Program-made: the position numbers and the translations under genes | The notes under the pieces: generated by a model | The model's database searches: none | What the model was told of the DNA's origin: nothing | What the model saw: the letters and a program-made list of their open reading frames with translations, nothing else | DNA from: Ministeria vibrans ATCC 50519 | Lineage: Eukaryota > Opisthokonta > Filasterea | Direction: 5' to 3' | DNA: 28,506 nt | Assembly (NCBI GenBank): GCA_943704425.1 | Contig: CALSCP010000942.1 | Coordinates: forward strand, 1 to 28,506 | Part shown: positions 9,801 to 20,513 of the stretch, piece by piece | Layout of the letters: every line of letters begins with the position of its first letter | How positions within the stretch are numbered: position 1 is the first letter of the stretch

Positions 9801-12800
9801 GGACACAGCCGTGGACAAGAGTGGCAAGAATGCGTCAGAGTTACCGGCACGTCTGCACAAACGGTACGGTGATCTGCAACGCGAGCTGAAGGCACACGAA
9901 CGACGAGTGCCCGACGTGTGCCAGGCGGCCGACGCGCTCATTGGCGAGGCGCATCCTGAAAGCAATGCGATTGCAAGTGAGCGCGACACACTCTTCAATC
10001 GATGGCGCAAACTCGAGGCGCTCGTGGCCAAACGTGTGCGCGTGGTGGGGGCCGCACAGGAAGTGCGTGCACACGAGGAAAGCCTCGATGCCATTGTGGC
10101 GCTTATGGAAATGAAAAAGGCACCACTGATGCGCGAAGAGACGGGCAAGGATGTTGAGGAGGTGGAGAGCTTCCAGCGACAATGTGACGCGGCGACGCGC
10201 GACCTGGAGACGTTAGCACGTCGACTGGTCGAGAAGAATGACGAGACGGAGCGACTCGCTGCAGCACATCCCGTCCTTGCCAAAGACTTGCGTGCAAAAC
10301 AGCGTGTGACAGTGCGCAAGCTGGAGCAGCTGACGCGACGAGTGGTGGATCGCAAGAAACGACTCAATCGTGCCTTTGAGCACTTTGCCTTTACCACACT
10401 GCTCAAGGAGACGACAACGGAACTCGGGGCCATTCAACAGCTCATGATCACCGAAGAGCTGCCACGCAACCTGATCAAGGCGGAGGCGGACATGAGCAAC
10501 CACAAGGCACTGCGTGAGCGCCTGAAACGCGCGGGCGAGCGCTGCAAAATGTGTCTTGAGTCGGGATCGTCGCTTGTGTCCGGCAAAGACTCAGTCTCGT
10601 CGCTCGTGTCGTCGCAGCTCAAGAAGCTCATGGTCCGTAAGGATCGCCTTGACGGCCACTGGGAACTGCGACGCGTCCAACTGATGACGACGCGTGACAT
10701 GCTCTCGTTCTACCGTGACGCGGACCAGGCCGACTCGTGGATGGCCAGCGGTGAGGCGCTGCTTAGCGACAACGACTGTGGCGATTCGTACTTTGCAGCC
10801 GAGTCGCTTTTGCGCAAGTACAACGAGTTTATGCGCACCATGCCGGCCGCGTCGGACACCATCGCCGCAGTGGATGCGTTTGCGCGTGGCATTGGTGATG
10901 CAGTGGAGGCGAGTGATCGTGAGAGAGTGCTTGGGCGCATTCGCCATGTGATGGAGCGCTGGGACAAGTTTGTGTCGCGCGCCATGGTGCGCGGTCGGGC
11001 ACTGGAGGCGAGCATGAACCTGCACAAGTTTTATCGACAGGTCCAGGAGGCGTCCATGTGGCTGGAGACACGTCGTAAGTACGCCGAGGACGACTCGTTC
11101 AAGCAGAGCCTCTCGCATATGGACAGCAAGCGTCGCAAGCACCAGGAGATCACTGCCGAAATCCAAGTACGACAGTCCCAGCTTGCCCTTGTCCTTGAAG
11201 ATGGTCAGGCTCTCATTTCGGGCGCCACTCTGCCCGGTGGTGATGACTCGGCTAAAATGACAAAGAGTGCTGCGTCGCCGACGCCGCCGTTGCCTCACCC
11301 CGAAGCTGACACTGTGCGACTTCGCATCCGACACGTCCGCGATGGGCTTGAGGCATTGATGCACGCCATGAACACCAAGGAGACCGCCCTGAACGACTTG
11401 CACAGTGTCGCGGCACTACACCGCGAGACGGACACGCTCGAGGATTGGGCACAGGGTGCGCTGGCACTGCTTCAATCGCTGGACACGAGCAGAGACCTTG
11501 CTAGTGTACAGGCACAGTGGCGCAAACTGCATGTGATTGTTGACGATGTGGCCAAGCATCGCGATGCTTTTCCGGCCATTGCGGCCACGGCACAAGCACT
11601 GCTGGACCGCGACTGTACCGGCGCGGAACTCGTCAAGGCCAAAAAGGCGTCGCTCCTGGAGCTGCAGGCGCAACTGAATCACGCTGTGGAGTCGCAGCGA
11701 GTGGTGCTGGTGGAGGCCGAGAAGTTTTACACACTCACCCGCGATGCGGACGAACTGTCGTCGTGGCTGCACGATCACAGTGTGATCACGGAGCAGCTGG
11801 TGGCGTCGCCGGACCTGTCGAGTGATCGCATTGAAACGCTAATCAAGAAGTGTGCCAAGCATCGCGATGGAATGTCGGCGAACCGCGAGCGAGTTCACGC
11901 ACTTGAGGGCTCCGCCAAGGCACTCTCTTTTGACAAGCACCCACGCGCCGATGAGGCTCGCCAACTCATTGGGCAGCTGCGCGATGAATGGGATAATGTG
12001 CAGGCGGGCATTGACGCGAAACAGGTGGCGCTGGCGGAGGCGCTGAAGGTTCAGGATTTCTATCGAGAGACTGACGAGGTGACGCTGTGGATGCGTGACA
12101 AGCTTGAGGACATGGAGAATAATGTGGTGCCGGGCCATGACCTGCAACTGGTGCAGACAATGCAGCGGCACGCCGAAGTGCTTAAGGCGGACGTGGGCCG
12201 TGTGCGTCTCAAGGTGACAGCGCTCGAGCGTGAAGCAGCACGCTTTGCCGAGAGCCACGAGGACCACCGAGAGAGGATTGAGGAGCGACGTGTAGGAGCA
12301 GTGAATGCACTGCATGCGCTTGTGATTGCACTTTCCGAGCATGGTGGCCAGCTGCAGGCGGCTCTTGACTATCAGGGTTTTCTGACCAGCGTGCGCGAGT
12401 CACTTTCGTGGGTGGGCGACATGCAGCGCAAGTTTCACTCGGACGACATTGGGTCGGACTTGGCTACGGCCGAGGCACTCAGCGCACAACATTCGCTGGA
12501 TGGGCGCACCGTCGAGGAGTACAGCGAGAGCAAGGTGGGCTTTGTCGAGGAGGTGGGCGAGTCGCTGCTACAGGCAGCGCATCCGTCGCGCGCTGAGATT
12601 GTCGAGAACTTGGGGCTGCTCAAGGCGGAAGTGGCGACAACACGCGCGCTCTGGCGTCAGCGTAGCGCTCGTCTTGAACTGCACTGTGAAGAGCTTGACT
12701 TTGACGGTGAGAAGCAGAAAATCCAAGCGTGGTACCAGGGTGCACGCGAGACGATTGGGGCGGGATCGACACTTGAGGAGCTGTCGCACGGACAGGGCAA

Positions 12801-15800
12801 GACTCACACGAAGCGCTTTGATGAACTTGTGCAGGCGCAGACGAATCAGTCAACACACGTTGCGCGCTTCCAGCGGTACTGTGCGCGTGTTTTAGATGCC
12901 TACAAAAGGTCATTGGTCGAGGTGCAGTCGGAGGAGAAGGAGGCGGCGGCGGCGAAGGAGAAGAAGACGAAAAAGAAGAAGAATGACGTCGAGGTGGTGG
13001 TGGAAGAGCAAGAGGAGGCAGTGGCAGCAGAGGGAGTCGAGGAAGAGTTTGATTTTTCATCGGATGGCGGAGCAATGAGTGAGCTTGACGAGGAGGATGC
13101 GTCGTTGAAGAGCGGATCGAAGAAGAAGAGTGAAGCAGCCGCGGAGGAGGCGGAGCATTGCAAGAAGAGTCAGGCGGAACAACAAGACGAAGACGAGGGG
13201 GAAGAGGAACTTGCAGATGACGCAGCGGCGGATGCACGAGCTGAAAAACTCAAGGCGAAGGCGCAGGAGGGACGTGACAATGACGAACGCGTTGTGCAAC
13301 TGTCGGTCATTATGGCGGAGAGTGGTTCGCGTGAGGCTGCGCGCGCGTTTGCCGAACATGTCCAGACGAGCCTCGATTCGATTTTGGCCGAGTGGACGGT
13401 CGTGCGTGAGTTGGTCGCGACGCACGGCAAACGTGTCGAGAATTATGTGAATGTCCATCGACTCTTGCGACTCACCGAAGAGGTACACTTTTTGTATTGA
13501 TGATGAGAACTATTAATTTGAATGGAATGTCTCTCTCTTTTCTTGTGTAGGCGACGGGTTGGATTGAAGACCATTTGACGAACTTGGAGAAGGACGCGAG
13601 CAAAGCGGGTCTGGTGACGGAGTGGGGCAACACACCCGAGCTGGTGATGCATGTGCAGAAGCATGCAGCGCTGATGGACGCTATTGAGACCCAACGAGCA
13701 CAGATTGAAGGAAATGTGATGCGGGGATTGGCTGAGGCTGGGATCCATGTGGAGAGGCAGAGCACTGACACCGACACAGAGAGGGTCGAGGAGAATCAAG
13801 TGAATGTGCGAATGGCGTCGCGTGGGGAAGGGACATTGGAGCGAGTGCGTGCGTTGCCGCACTTGTGGAAACGATTGTGTGAGCGTGCTAGCGAGTTGGA
13901 TCGGCGACTGCGCGAAGCGACTGAGCTGCGCAAGCACAATGCGGGCACTGACGAACTTGAAATGTGGATTCAGCAGAAGAAACCAACGCTCGTGTCGACG
14001 GCCGTCGCCGTGGCCACCACCACCATGGCGGGCTCGACGTTGACCACGACCACGCTGAGTTTGCCGCAGGTGCAGGCGCAGCTGCGGAACCACGCAGTGG
14101 TCGAGACGGACATTGAGTGGCGTGGGGAGTCGGTAGCGGCTGCACGCGACGAGGCTCGTCGGATGGTGGCGGCAGAGCATCGCGACGCCAGTGCGATTCA
14201 CGCACGCACCGACAGCATTGTGCGCGAGTACGAAGAGATGAAGGCACTGGCTGCGGAGCGACGCGAGGCACTTGAGGGTGCTCTGGCGCTGTGTCTGTTC
14301 TTTCGCGATGTGCGCGACGAAGAGCAGTGGATTGAGGAAAAGCTTCAGTTGGCAACTGCGGTGGACACGGGTCAGGGACTCATGAGTGTGCAGAATCTGC
14401 AGAAGCAACTGCGTGTGTTGGTGGCGCAGCTTGCGGCCCACGAGCCCATGGTGCACGCGGTGGAGGAGCGACGAGCGGCGGTGCTGGCTAAGGCAACGTC
14501 GGACGCCGAACGAGAGGTGGTGGTCAGGCGACTGGACGAACTGCGTGGGTCATGGTTGCGTCTGCAAGATGCAGTGAAGGCGCGGCAGGATCTGCTGACA
14601 CAGGCCGATGCGTACTTTGCGTGGCGTGCCGAGGTGGACAAGCTGTCGCAGTGGGCAATGGAGACGCGAGCGGTGCTGGAGTCGGAGGAATACGGGGACT
14701 CGCTCTTTACGACCGGCGCGCTGCTGAAGCGGCACGCGGATTTTGAGGTTGAGTTTGCACAGCGACGACGTCAGCTGGTAGCATCGATTGGAACGGGACG
14801 CGAAATGGTGTCAACAGGACATTTTCGTGAGGATGTTATTATTGAGCAGCTGGAGCAAGTGGGTGAGGAGGTGCACTCACTGAGTGAGCTGCGTCTGTTC
14901 CGGCAGAGCCGACTGGAGGATCGTCGTGCTCTTCATGAGTTTATACGTGATGTAGATGCGCTTGAGGCATGGACGCGAGAACAGCGTGAGGCGGCGTCGG
15001 GTGCACTCAGTGGGTCTATTGGCACGAGCATTGAGGAGATTGTGCGTCAGCAGAAGAGCCAAGAAATGTTGTTGGGTGTGTTGCAGTCGAATCGGGGGCG
15101 AGTGGAGCAGATTGAACGAGACGGAGCAGCACTGGTGGAACGACTGCGCGACGACGTCGGTGAAAATGAGAATGGGGATGAGAATGAGGAGGCAAATGAA
15201 GACTCTGAGGTAGGTATGATTGAGCGGCACATGGCGCACGCGCAGTCGCTGTGGCGGTCGGCTGTGGACGCGGCCGAGTCGTACATGGCCCGGCTAAGCG
15301 AGGTCAAAGAGGAGCGCGAGCGGGTGCTGGAGCTGCAAGGGCTGTTTGCGCGCGGTGCGGCTGAGCTGAGCAACTGGTTGCAGGCGGGTGAGGAGGACTT
15401 GACCGATCCTATTGTGGTGAAGAGTGTCGCAGCCCTGGCGGAGATTCACGATGGACTCGACGACTATGTTGACGCAGTGGAGGCCAAGGAGGCGCTTTTA
15501 AACAAGCTGCGTGAGTACGATGCGAGCGTACGTGCGTCGCAACAAAGGCGAAAAGGTGAGGCAATAGCGATGGAGGAAGGACCCGACAACGACAACGACA
15601 GCGACGATGCTAGTGATGAGAGTAGTGATGTAAACCCTTTGACACGGCACACACTGGCGACGCTCGAGATGCGCTGGGAGGGAGTGCGACAACTGATGGA
15701 CGAGCGACGGGCACTGTTGGATCGTGAGCAGCGGCGCCAAGAGGACCACGAGCGACGTCGAAGCGAGTACCGTGTGGAGGCAGAGACTCTATCGCAGCTG

Positions 15801-16964
15801 TGCGCGACCATTCGTAGCGACCTGGCTGTGCCGCTGGGGTCGCTTGAGAGCCAGCGGGAGTGTGTGGAGCGCGTGATGGCGACATTACGACACCGGCGGG
15901 GTGATTTGGATCGACTGAGACGACGCTCGCTGGCGCTGGTGGGTGCTGGGGTGCACTTGGACGTGGGCGGGGCGAGTGAGCAGCAGACGGAGACGGTTGC
16001 GTCGTTGACACAGCAGTGGGTGCAGTTGGAGGAGTTGGCGGGTCGCATGGAGATCAACATTGGGAAGATGATGCGTCAGCGCGCTGCCTTGGGGGTATCG
16101 GCGAGTCAGCTGGAGGAGTACGGGCGACAGTTTGCGGCGTACGATGGGCAGCACAAGGGATATTTGGAGTACGATGAGTTTGTGGCGTTTCTCGAGGCGC
16201 TTGGAGAGAGGCCCGACGACGAATCGGCTATGGACGTGAGCGATGTGCTGTGCACGGTGGACGTGGCGGGTCTGGGGCGTGTGAGCCACGGCGACTTTGT
16301 AGCGTTTATGGTGGCGCGCGAGTTGCGAGCGGAGAATCAACCAGAGCGCATGTTGGAGGCGTTTGGGGTGCTAAGTGGCGGTGGGGTTGCACGAGCGGTG
16401 GACGTGCGGGTGCTCGAGGAGACGCTGTCTCCTGAGTTGGCCAAATTTTGTCGAGATCGCATGGACGAGGAGGGTGACGGAGGGCGTCTGAATGTGGCGG
16501 GTTTTGCCGAGGCAGTGTATGGGGGAGGGCGGACACGCGCGATGCGCGTTCAGGATGCAGTGGTGGTGCAGCGACAGAAACGGCGGGACGAGCAGCAGAC
16601 GAGCGAATGGGAGGGCGAGCGACAACGCACTCGTGTGGACGCTGAGCGACGCGCGAGTCTGGTGAGTCTGACACGGTCATCGTCGTCGTCCTTGGCGTCA
16701 CTCCCTGGTGGCCATGGTGGGCGAGCGCGAGTGTCGCGTGGCGACGGACTGGCCGAGGCGCGTCTCAAGGTGGCGCGGCGCGTGAGTGCCATTCGCCGCG
16801 ACGAGTACGTGTCCATTGCGGAGATGCGGTCGCGCCAGCTGGACCAGTGGAGCGAGCGCGAGCGGGAGTATCGGGCGGGAGTTGAAGAGCGCATGCGTTC
16901 ACGGGATTCGTCGGCGAGTTTGCGTGAGCGGACCCGGAAGAAGTTTTGGGATGTAAAGCAGTGA
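6821..16964 (+). CDS. Giant spectrin/alpha-actinin-like protein: tandem CH domains, many spectrin repeats, C-terminal EF-hands
   Basis: Actin-crosslinking or membrane-skeleton protein. Seven exons: 6821-6940, 7003-7428, 7512-7841, 7902-8162, 8242-8487, 8584-13482, 13551-16964, in frame throughout, 3231 aa. Residues 1-125 form a degenerate CH1 (RWANSHLAR, EDLRDGLLLFRL). Residues about 135-235 form a CH2 (SGEAFCTLLAAH). Residues 270-380 match the alpha-actinin/beta-spectrin linker and first repeat (RPLFVPPPGKSLDDL, AWRALEQSEK). Spectrin-repeat Trp signatures then recur to about 2940, for example VESWMMGCEE, ADSWMASGEALL, LEDWAQGAL, VTLWMRDKLEDM, DEQWIEEKLQLA and LSNWLQAGEEDL; I estimate roughly 20 or more repeats. 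Residues about 2944-3091 match the alpha-actinin/alpha-spectrin calmodulin-like module; the first loop begins at D2959 and the second (D-V-A-G-L-G) lacks several Ca ligands. A basic Arg/Ser tail of 140 aa follows. Acidic inserts interrupt the rod near 819-882, 1909-2027, 2632-2648 and 2762-2792. No SH3, PH or GAS2 domain is evident. The start lies at the CH1 border, so an upstream exon is possible. Confidence 0.9.
8163..8241 (+). repeat. AT-rich (AAT)n intron 4 of the spectrin-like gene
   Basis: Donor GTATAACA, acceptor CATTTAG. The interior is built from AAT and ATT triplets. It holds no coding or RNA signal. Confidence 0.8.
8488..8583 (+). repeat. (AAT)n/(ATT)n inverted-repeat intron 5 of the spectrin-like gene
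   Basis: After the donor GTAAAC the intron is (AAT)n followed by (ATT)n and ends TTTTGTAG. The two halves are complementary and could fold into one long AU hairpin in the pre-mRNA. Confidence 0.85.
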
Positions 16965-17259
16965 AGCGTATTTATTTAGTATTATCTAACACAGTAAACA
17001 CACCGAGTTGTCAACCGCCCGTGTTCCACACACAGAGACTGCGTTAAAGACCACAGTCAAGAGTTCTGATAGAGTTGATGGCAGAAGGCTCAAGTCTAAT
17101 AGCGGTTGAAGAAGGAACACGCTTGAATATAGCATGTTTCACTTTTTTCAGTGTATCACCGATCAATCAGATCAATCATTAATAATTATTTCAATTAAAA
17201 CTATCATTACCACTTTATTTTAATATTTTTCTTTTCTCCTTCCTTTTGCGACTTGATCT
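16965..17259. other. Intergenic region without a recognisable gene
   Basis: These 295 bp between the spectrin-like stop and the next ATG are AT-rich, with a short direct repeat GATCAATCA near 17160-17176 and a T-rich stretch before the next gene. No canonical AATAAA is seen. I checked for tRNA-like arms on both strands and saw none. Confidence 0.6.
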
Positions 17260-18681
17260 ATGACTCACGGCGGTGGACATCACGGCGGCGGCGGCGGCGG
17301 CGGCGGCCATAGCGGGGGCAGCCACGGCGGCGGATTTCACCACCACCACCAGCACCACCGACACCACCACCACCGCTCCAACGTGGTCGTCGTGGGTGGG
17401 GGGCCGCGCTGGGGGGCCAGGACGGCCGTGGGCGTCGGCTGCTGCGCCTGCTGCTGCTGTAGGTGCTGCTCCTGCGCCTGTGCGTCCTTCACTCTTCTTG
17501 GTCTCCTCTTCCTGACCATGTCCGTCGCTCTATGTGCCATTTTCCTTCCCACCTACGATGTCAACTACTCCATGGCCCCCTCCGAGCAGCGCTTGCTCCA
17601 TTTACCCACTGAATTCTTCGGTACAGCTTTTTGGGAAGTCACCCAACTTTTATTTTTTCTGTTTTTCCCGTTGTCGAAACTTTCCCGCTTCTGCATCTTC
17701 CTCTGCCTCTCCCTCTACGCGGTCGGCGCATGTCCCTTCTTTGCATGAGATGTAACACTCACACGCTTGCACCTCTCGGTAGAGTCCTACACCACCTCGA
17801 GCGAGGATCCGCGCACCGTCCTCTATGCGTTTGACGAGAGACCGCCGCTGACGGAGCGCCAGCACTTCCAGACGTCCTGGTCCAAGGACCTCTCTGGCGA
17901 AGAGTATCAGTACGACCAGTTCTATCTGCTTGACGGCTCGACGGTGAGCCCCGTCATTTGCGTCGACAGCTGCACGCCAACGCCCTGCACGTCCACCGTC
18001 GTCTTGTACGTCTTTGACAGCACCGACACCTTCGAGTCGTGGAAGGACTACGACGACGACACCTACTTCTACACGTCGACATATGGTTCGGGTTGCCACA
18101 CGCCCGTCGTTGAGCTTGACAACGGCAGTTCTGACTACTACTTCGTCGTGTACAACAGCCAACGATCAGTGCGCGTCAAGACGAGCGCACAGTTCAATGT
18201 CACACGCGCTCTCTACGACACATCCTCCGCCACTCAGACCTGCTCCAACGCCACACGCTGCTCCGTCACCCTTGATTTTGCCTCGAACGCAGTCGCCCTA
18301 ATCGCCTCACCGCCATCGTCCAACCCCGACACAACCACACGCGTCCGGTGGTACCCCACGTCGCGGGGCTGGTTTATCGGCGTCCTCTTCGCCTCCATTA
18401 CCGGCTTCATCCTCTTCCTCTCCCTTCTCACCTACTGCTTCTGCCGCACCAGCCACCGCCACACCACTCCTAAACCCCTCTCGGAGACCCAATCCCTTCT
18501 ACATCATCCGCCTCCGCCCCCCTTGAGCACACCTCCCGTCCCCTCCACCCTTCCTCCTCCGCCCCCAATGGGTTCCCCCACCTACCATCCCTATCCCAAC
18601 AGCAGCAACGGCAATTTTGAGCCTCCTCCCTCTTATGACTCTGTTATTCCCTCTTCTCCCAATGACTCTTCTTTTGCCTAA
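17260..18681 (+). CDS. Two-pass membrane protein with APD1-4-like ectodomain and PPxY cytoplasmic tail
   Basis: Two exons, 17260-17620 and 17783-18681, join in frame to 419 aa. Order: Gly/His-rich N-terminus (1-40); a Cys cluster at 61-74 (10 Cys of 14); TM1 about 76-96; a lumenal or extracellular domain to about 315 with sequons NGS, NVT and NAT; TM2 about 316-338 (GWFIGVLFASITGFILFL); and an 81-residue Pro-rich tail ending near PPPSYDSV. The ectodomain pattern (LLHLPTEFF at its start, then VLYAFDERPPL, a W-S motif, SSDYYFVVYNSQ) recalls the ectodomain of plant APD1-4 RING E3 ligases (DUF4792/DUF4793). Here the RING is absent and the tail offers a PPxY motif (about 402-405), which binds WW domains such as those of Nedd4-type ligases. 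The Cys cluster may be palmitoylated. The family call is from memory of patterns and is moderate; the topology is well supported. Confidence 0.75.
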
Positions 18682-18722
18682 CTTGCGTTTGTCATCGTTC
18701 TGTATCATAAAATTTTAATTCA

Positions 18723-18757
<35 letters not shown>

Positions 18758-18768
18758 AATGAATGCGG
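18682..18768. terminator. 87-bp convergent 3' region with (ATT)n tract
   Basis: This is the space between the stop of the plus-strand membrane-protein gene and the stop of the minus-strand PDZ gene. It contains ATAAAATTTTAAT near 18708 and about eleven ATT triplets at 18723-18757. Both transcripts must end here or overlap each other. AT-rich sequence readable from both strands fits a shared poly(A) region. Confidence 0.5.
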
Positions 18769-19992
18769 TTAGTTGCGTTCCTTTCCAAGTACCAATTGCA
18801 CTCCCGCTCGCATAAAGCTCACCTGAACATGATACACAGTCAATACAACAATAGTTACACCATGGCCCAAAAATTAATGGTATGATACCTTAATGGGCAC
18901 CCCGCACTGACCAGCGATTTTGAGAGCAGCAAGGAATCCGCCTGGGGGGAGTTCATCGCAGCGGGTGCCGTTGACTTCCTCCTATGAGAGTATATGATTA
19001 AGAAAGTTGTCATTAGGGTTAGAGAGTATGAAATTGTTATTGGAGTTTGCGTGCCCCGGACACGTACAATTTTCATTCCTTTTCGCAGCAGCTGGTCTTC
19101 CGCGTGCGATCCTGATTCCACTGCAATAATGTGATGTCCGTCCATTTTTACTCCAATTTCTCCATTTGGTCCAGGAAACAGCTCAGTTTCGTGCAACAGC
19201 GCATTTCGCACAATCTCAAATCGAACGTCCAAATTGCTCTAAAACCACAAAAAAACAAAAAAAGGCGATGGTGTTAGCATACAGAGGATTTTTTCGTGGC
19301 TTAGTATACCGCTCTTCCTTCCTTGTGCCATTTCAACATCAAATGCAAAATATTCGCAACTTCCTCTAAAAAATACCATGAAAACTGAACTCTCTTTGCC
19401 TCGTTCTTGTGTAGCGGTGAGAGTCGTACGAGCAGACGGCACAGTGTCATCTAGGTCACACAGCCAGTCGGGCAGGTTCGACCCAAAGGCTTTGATAGAC
19501 ACAATCCGATCGCCCCGACGGAATCTGCATTGGGAGAGGGTGTGTCATTGCGGGAACAAAGGAAAAGAAGAAGAAGAAGAAGAAGAAGAAACAAACATTC
19601 TTCTTACCCAGCAAGAGCAGCAGCACAGGTACGCGAGGATAGATTTGACACGTAGATTCCATTCTATGTGTGCGTGTGTGAGTGAGTTTGGGAGTCAGTG
19701 TGTGCCTGTGTGTATGATCGTCATTCATTCTGTATGTGCGCGTGGTATATGTGTATGTGTGTGTGTGTGGGTGTCTTTATGGCGTGGTATATGTGCGGAG
19801 TTATTACTTTGTTTGGACCAACTTTGAGGTCTCTGACGAACAGTCCAATGACATCTTCACCTAAAACACAAAACAAACTTCAACTCTGCGTTTGCTTCGC
19901 CTTGCTGTACCTGGAGGCGGAAGGGGTACTTTTACAAGCTCTGTCTTTTTCATCTCGGCGTCAGCAACTGCGCCCAAAACAGACTAAAGCAA

Positions 19993-20051
<59 letters not shown>

Positions 20052-20513
20052 AAGAGAGAGAGAAGAGTGACAATGAAAAAGAGCAAAACAGACCAACAAC
20101 AAAATCTGTCTGTCTCTCTCACACGGTGTCTGCGTGGATCTATTGGCACCACTCCGGTAGACAGGCGTGGCGTGTGCGCTTACCTGAAGACGCGCCTGGC
20201 GTGCCTTTTCACGGCGACGCTTCATTTCTTCCTGTCGCTTGGCAACTTCTGCCGCTGTTGCTGGCGCACCTGCTGCACCTCCCCCTGCCCCGTGACTGGC
20301 CGGGGTGGGCACGGGCGGTGGAGGCGACAGTGGCATTGCTCCCGAAAGGTTCTTTTTCTTCCCGCGGCCGCTGAAGCAGAGACAACAATTACGACAATGC
20401 TGAGTGGTGACAATAAATAGACGCGTGCGAAAGTCCGCCAATACGCACAACGCCTCATCGCCGGACCCCCCAACACTGCTGTTCAGTAGTGTTGAGGGCG
20501 TGTGGGGGTCCAT
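18769..20513 (-). CDS. Two-PDZ-domain scaffold protein, syntenin-like layout
   Basis: Minus-strand gene of ten exons: 20513-20449, 20370-20184, 19983-19911, 19860-19808, 19663-19608, 19524-19430, 19365-19310, 19238-19068, 18981-18889, 18822-18769. The join stays in frame for 300 aa. The first ~100 residues are Gly/Pro/Ala-rich with a charged helix (KRQEEMKRRREKARQAR). PDZ1 follows: IGLFVRDL, NGIYVSNL, FRRGDRIVSIKAFG, then a helix with EVANILHLMLKW. PDZ2 has NGEIGVKM, HHIIAVESGSHAEDQLL, KGMKIEEVNG and VPIKVSFM, ending in a short tail. PDZ domains bind protein C-termini, usually to assemble membrane complexes. Length and order (N-region, PDZ1, PDZ2) equal animal syntenin; NHERF is another two-PDZ family. 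Homology to either is not shown. Exon 1's donor (GTGCGT) is the least certain junction. Confidence 0.75.
19561..19593. repeat. (GAA)n microsatellite in a PDZ-gene intron
   Basis: About nine GAA/AAG triplets on the plus strand. On the gene's own (minus) strand this is a TTC tract within intron 5, upstream of the acceptor at 19525, and may serve as its pyrimidine tract. Confidence 0.8.
19990..20070. repeat. (GA)n microsatellite in PDZ-gene intron 2
   Basis: GA dinucleotides on the plus strand lie just upstream of the exon 3 acceptor in gene orientation, so the pre-mRNA carries CU repeats before the AG. Confidence 0.9.
20463..20511. promoter_or_regulatory. Nested hairpin around the PDZ-gene start codon
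   Basis: Outer arms GGACCCCC (20463-20470) and GGGGGTCC (20504-20511) enclose inner arms CAACACTGCTG (20471-20481) and CAGTAGTGTTG (20484-20494), one wobble pair, loop of two bases. The predicted ATG at 20513-20511 touches the outer arm, so the mRNA start codon would sit at the foot of a stable stem. An effect on translation is inference. Confidence 0.45.

Noticed and set aside
9690-14456. Several long minus-strand open frames (up to 337 codons) opposite the spectrin-like gene
   Set aside because: They are shadows of a GC-rich, biased coding strand; they lack start context, introns or recognisable domains, whereas the plus strand has continuous spectrin repeats.
17040-17140. Possible small structured RNA or tRNA between the spectrin-like and APD-like genes
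   Set aside because: No acceptor-stem pairing, no T-loop GGTTCGA-like box and no A/B promoter boxes on either strand.
919-20513. A purposeful cluster of exchanger, spectrin and PDZ scaffold as one system
   Set aside because: Kept only as a low-level hypothesis: eukaryotic neighbours are often unrelated, and unrelated genes lie between them.
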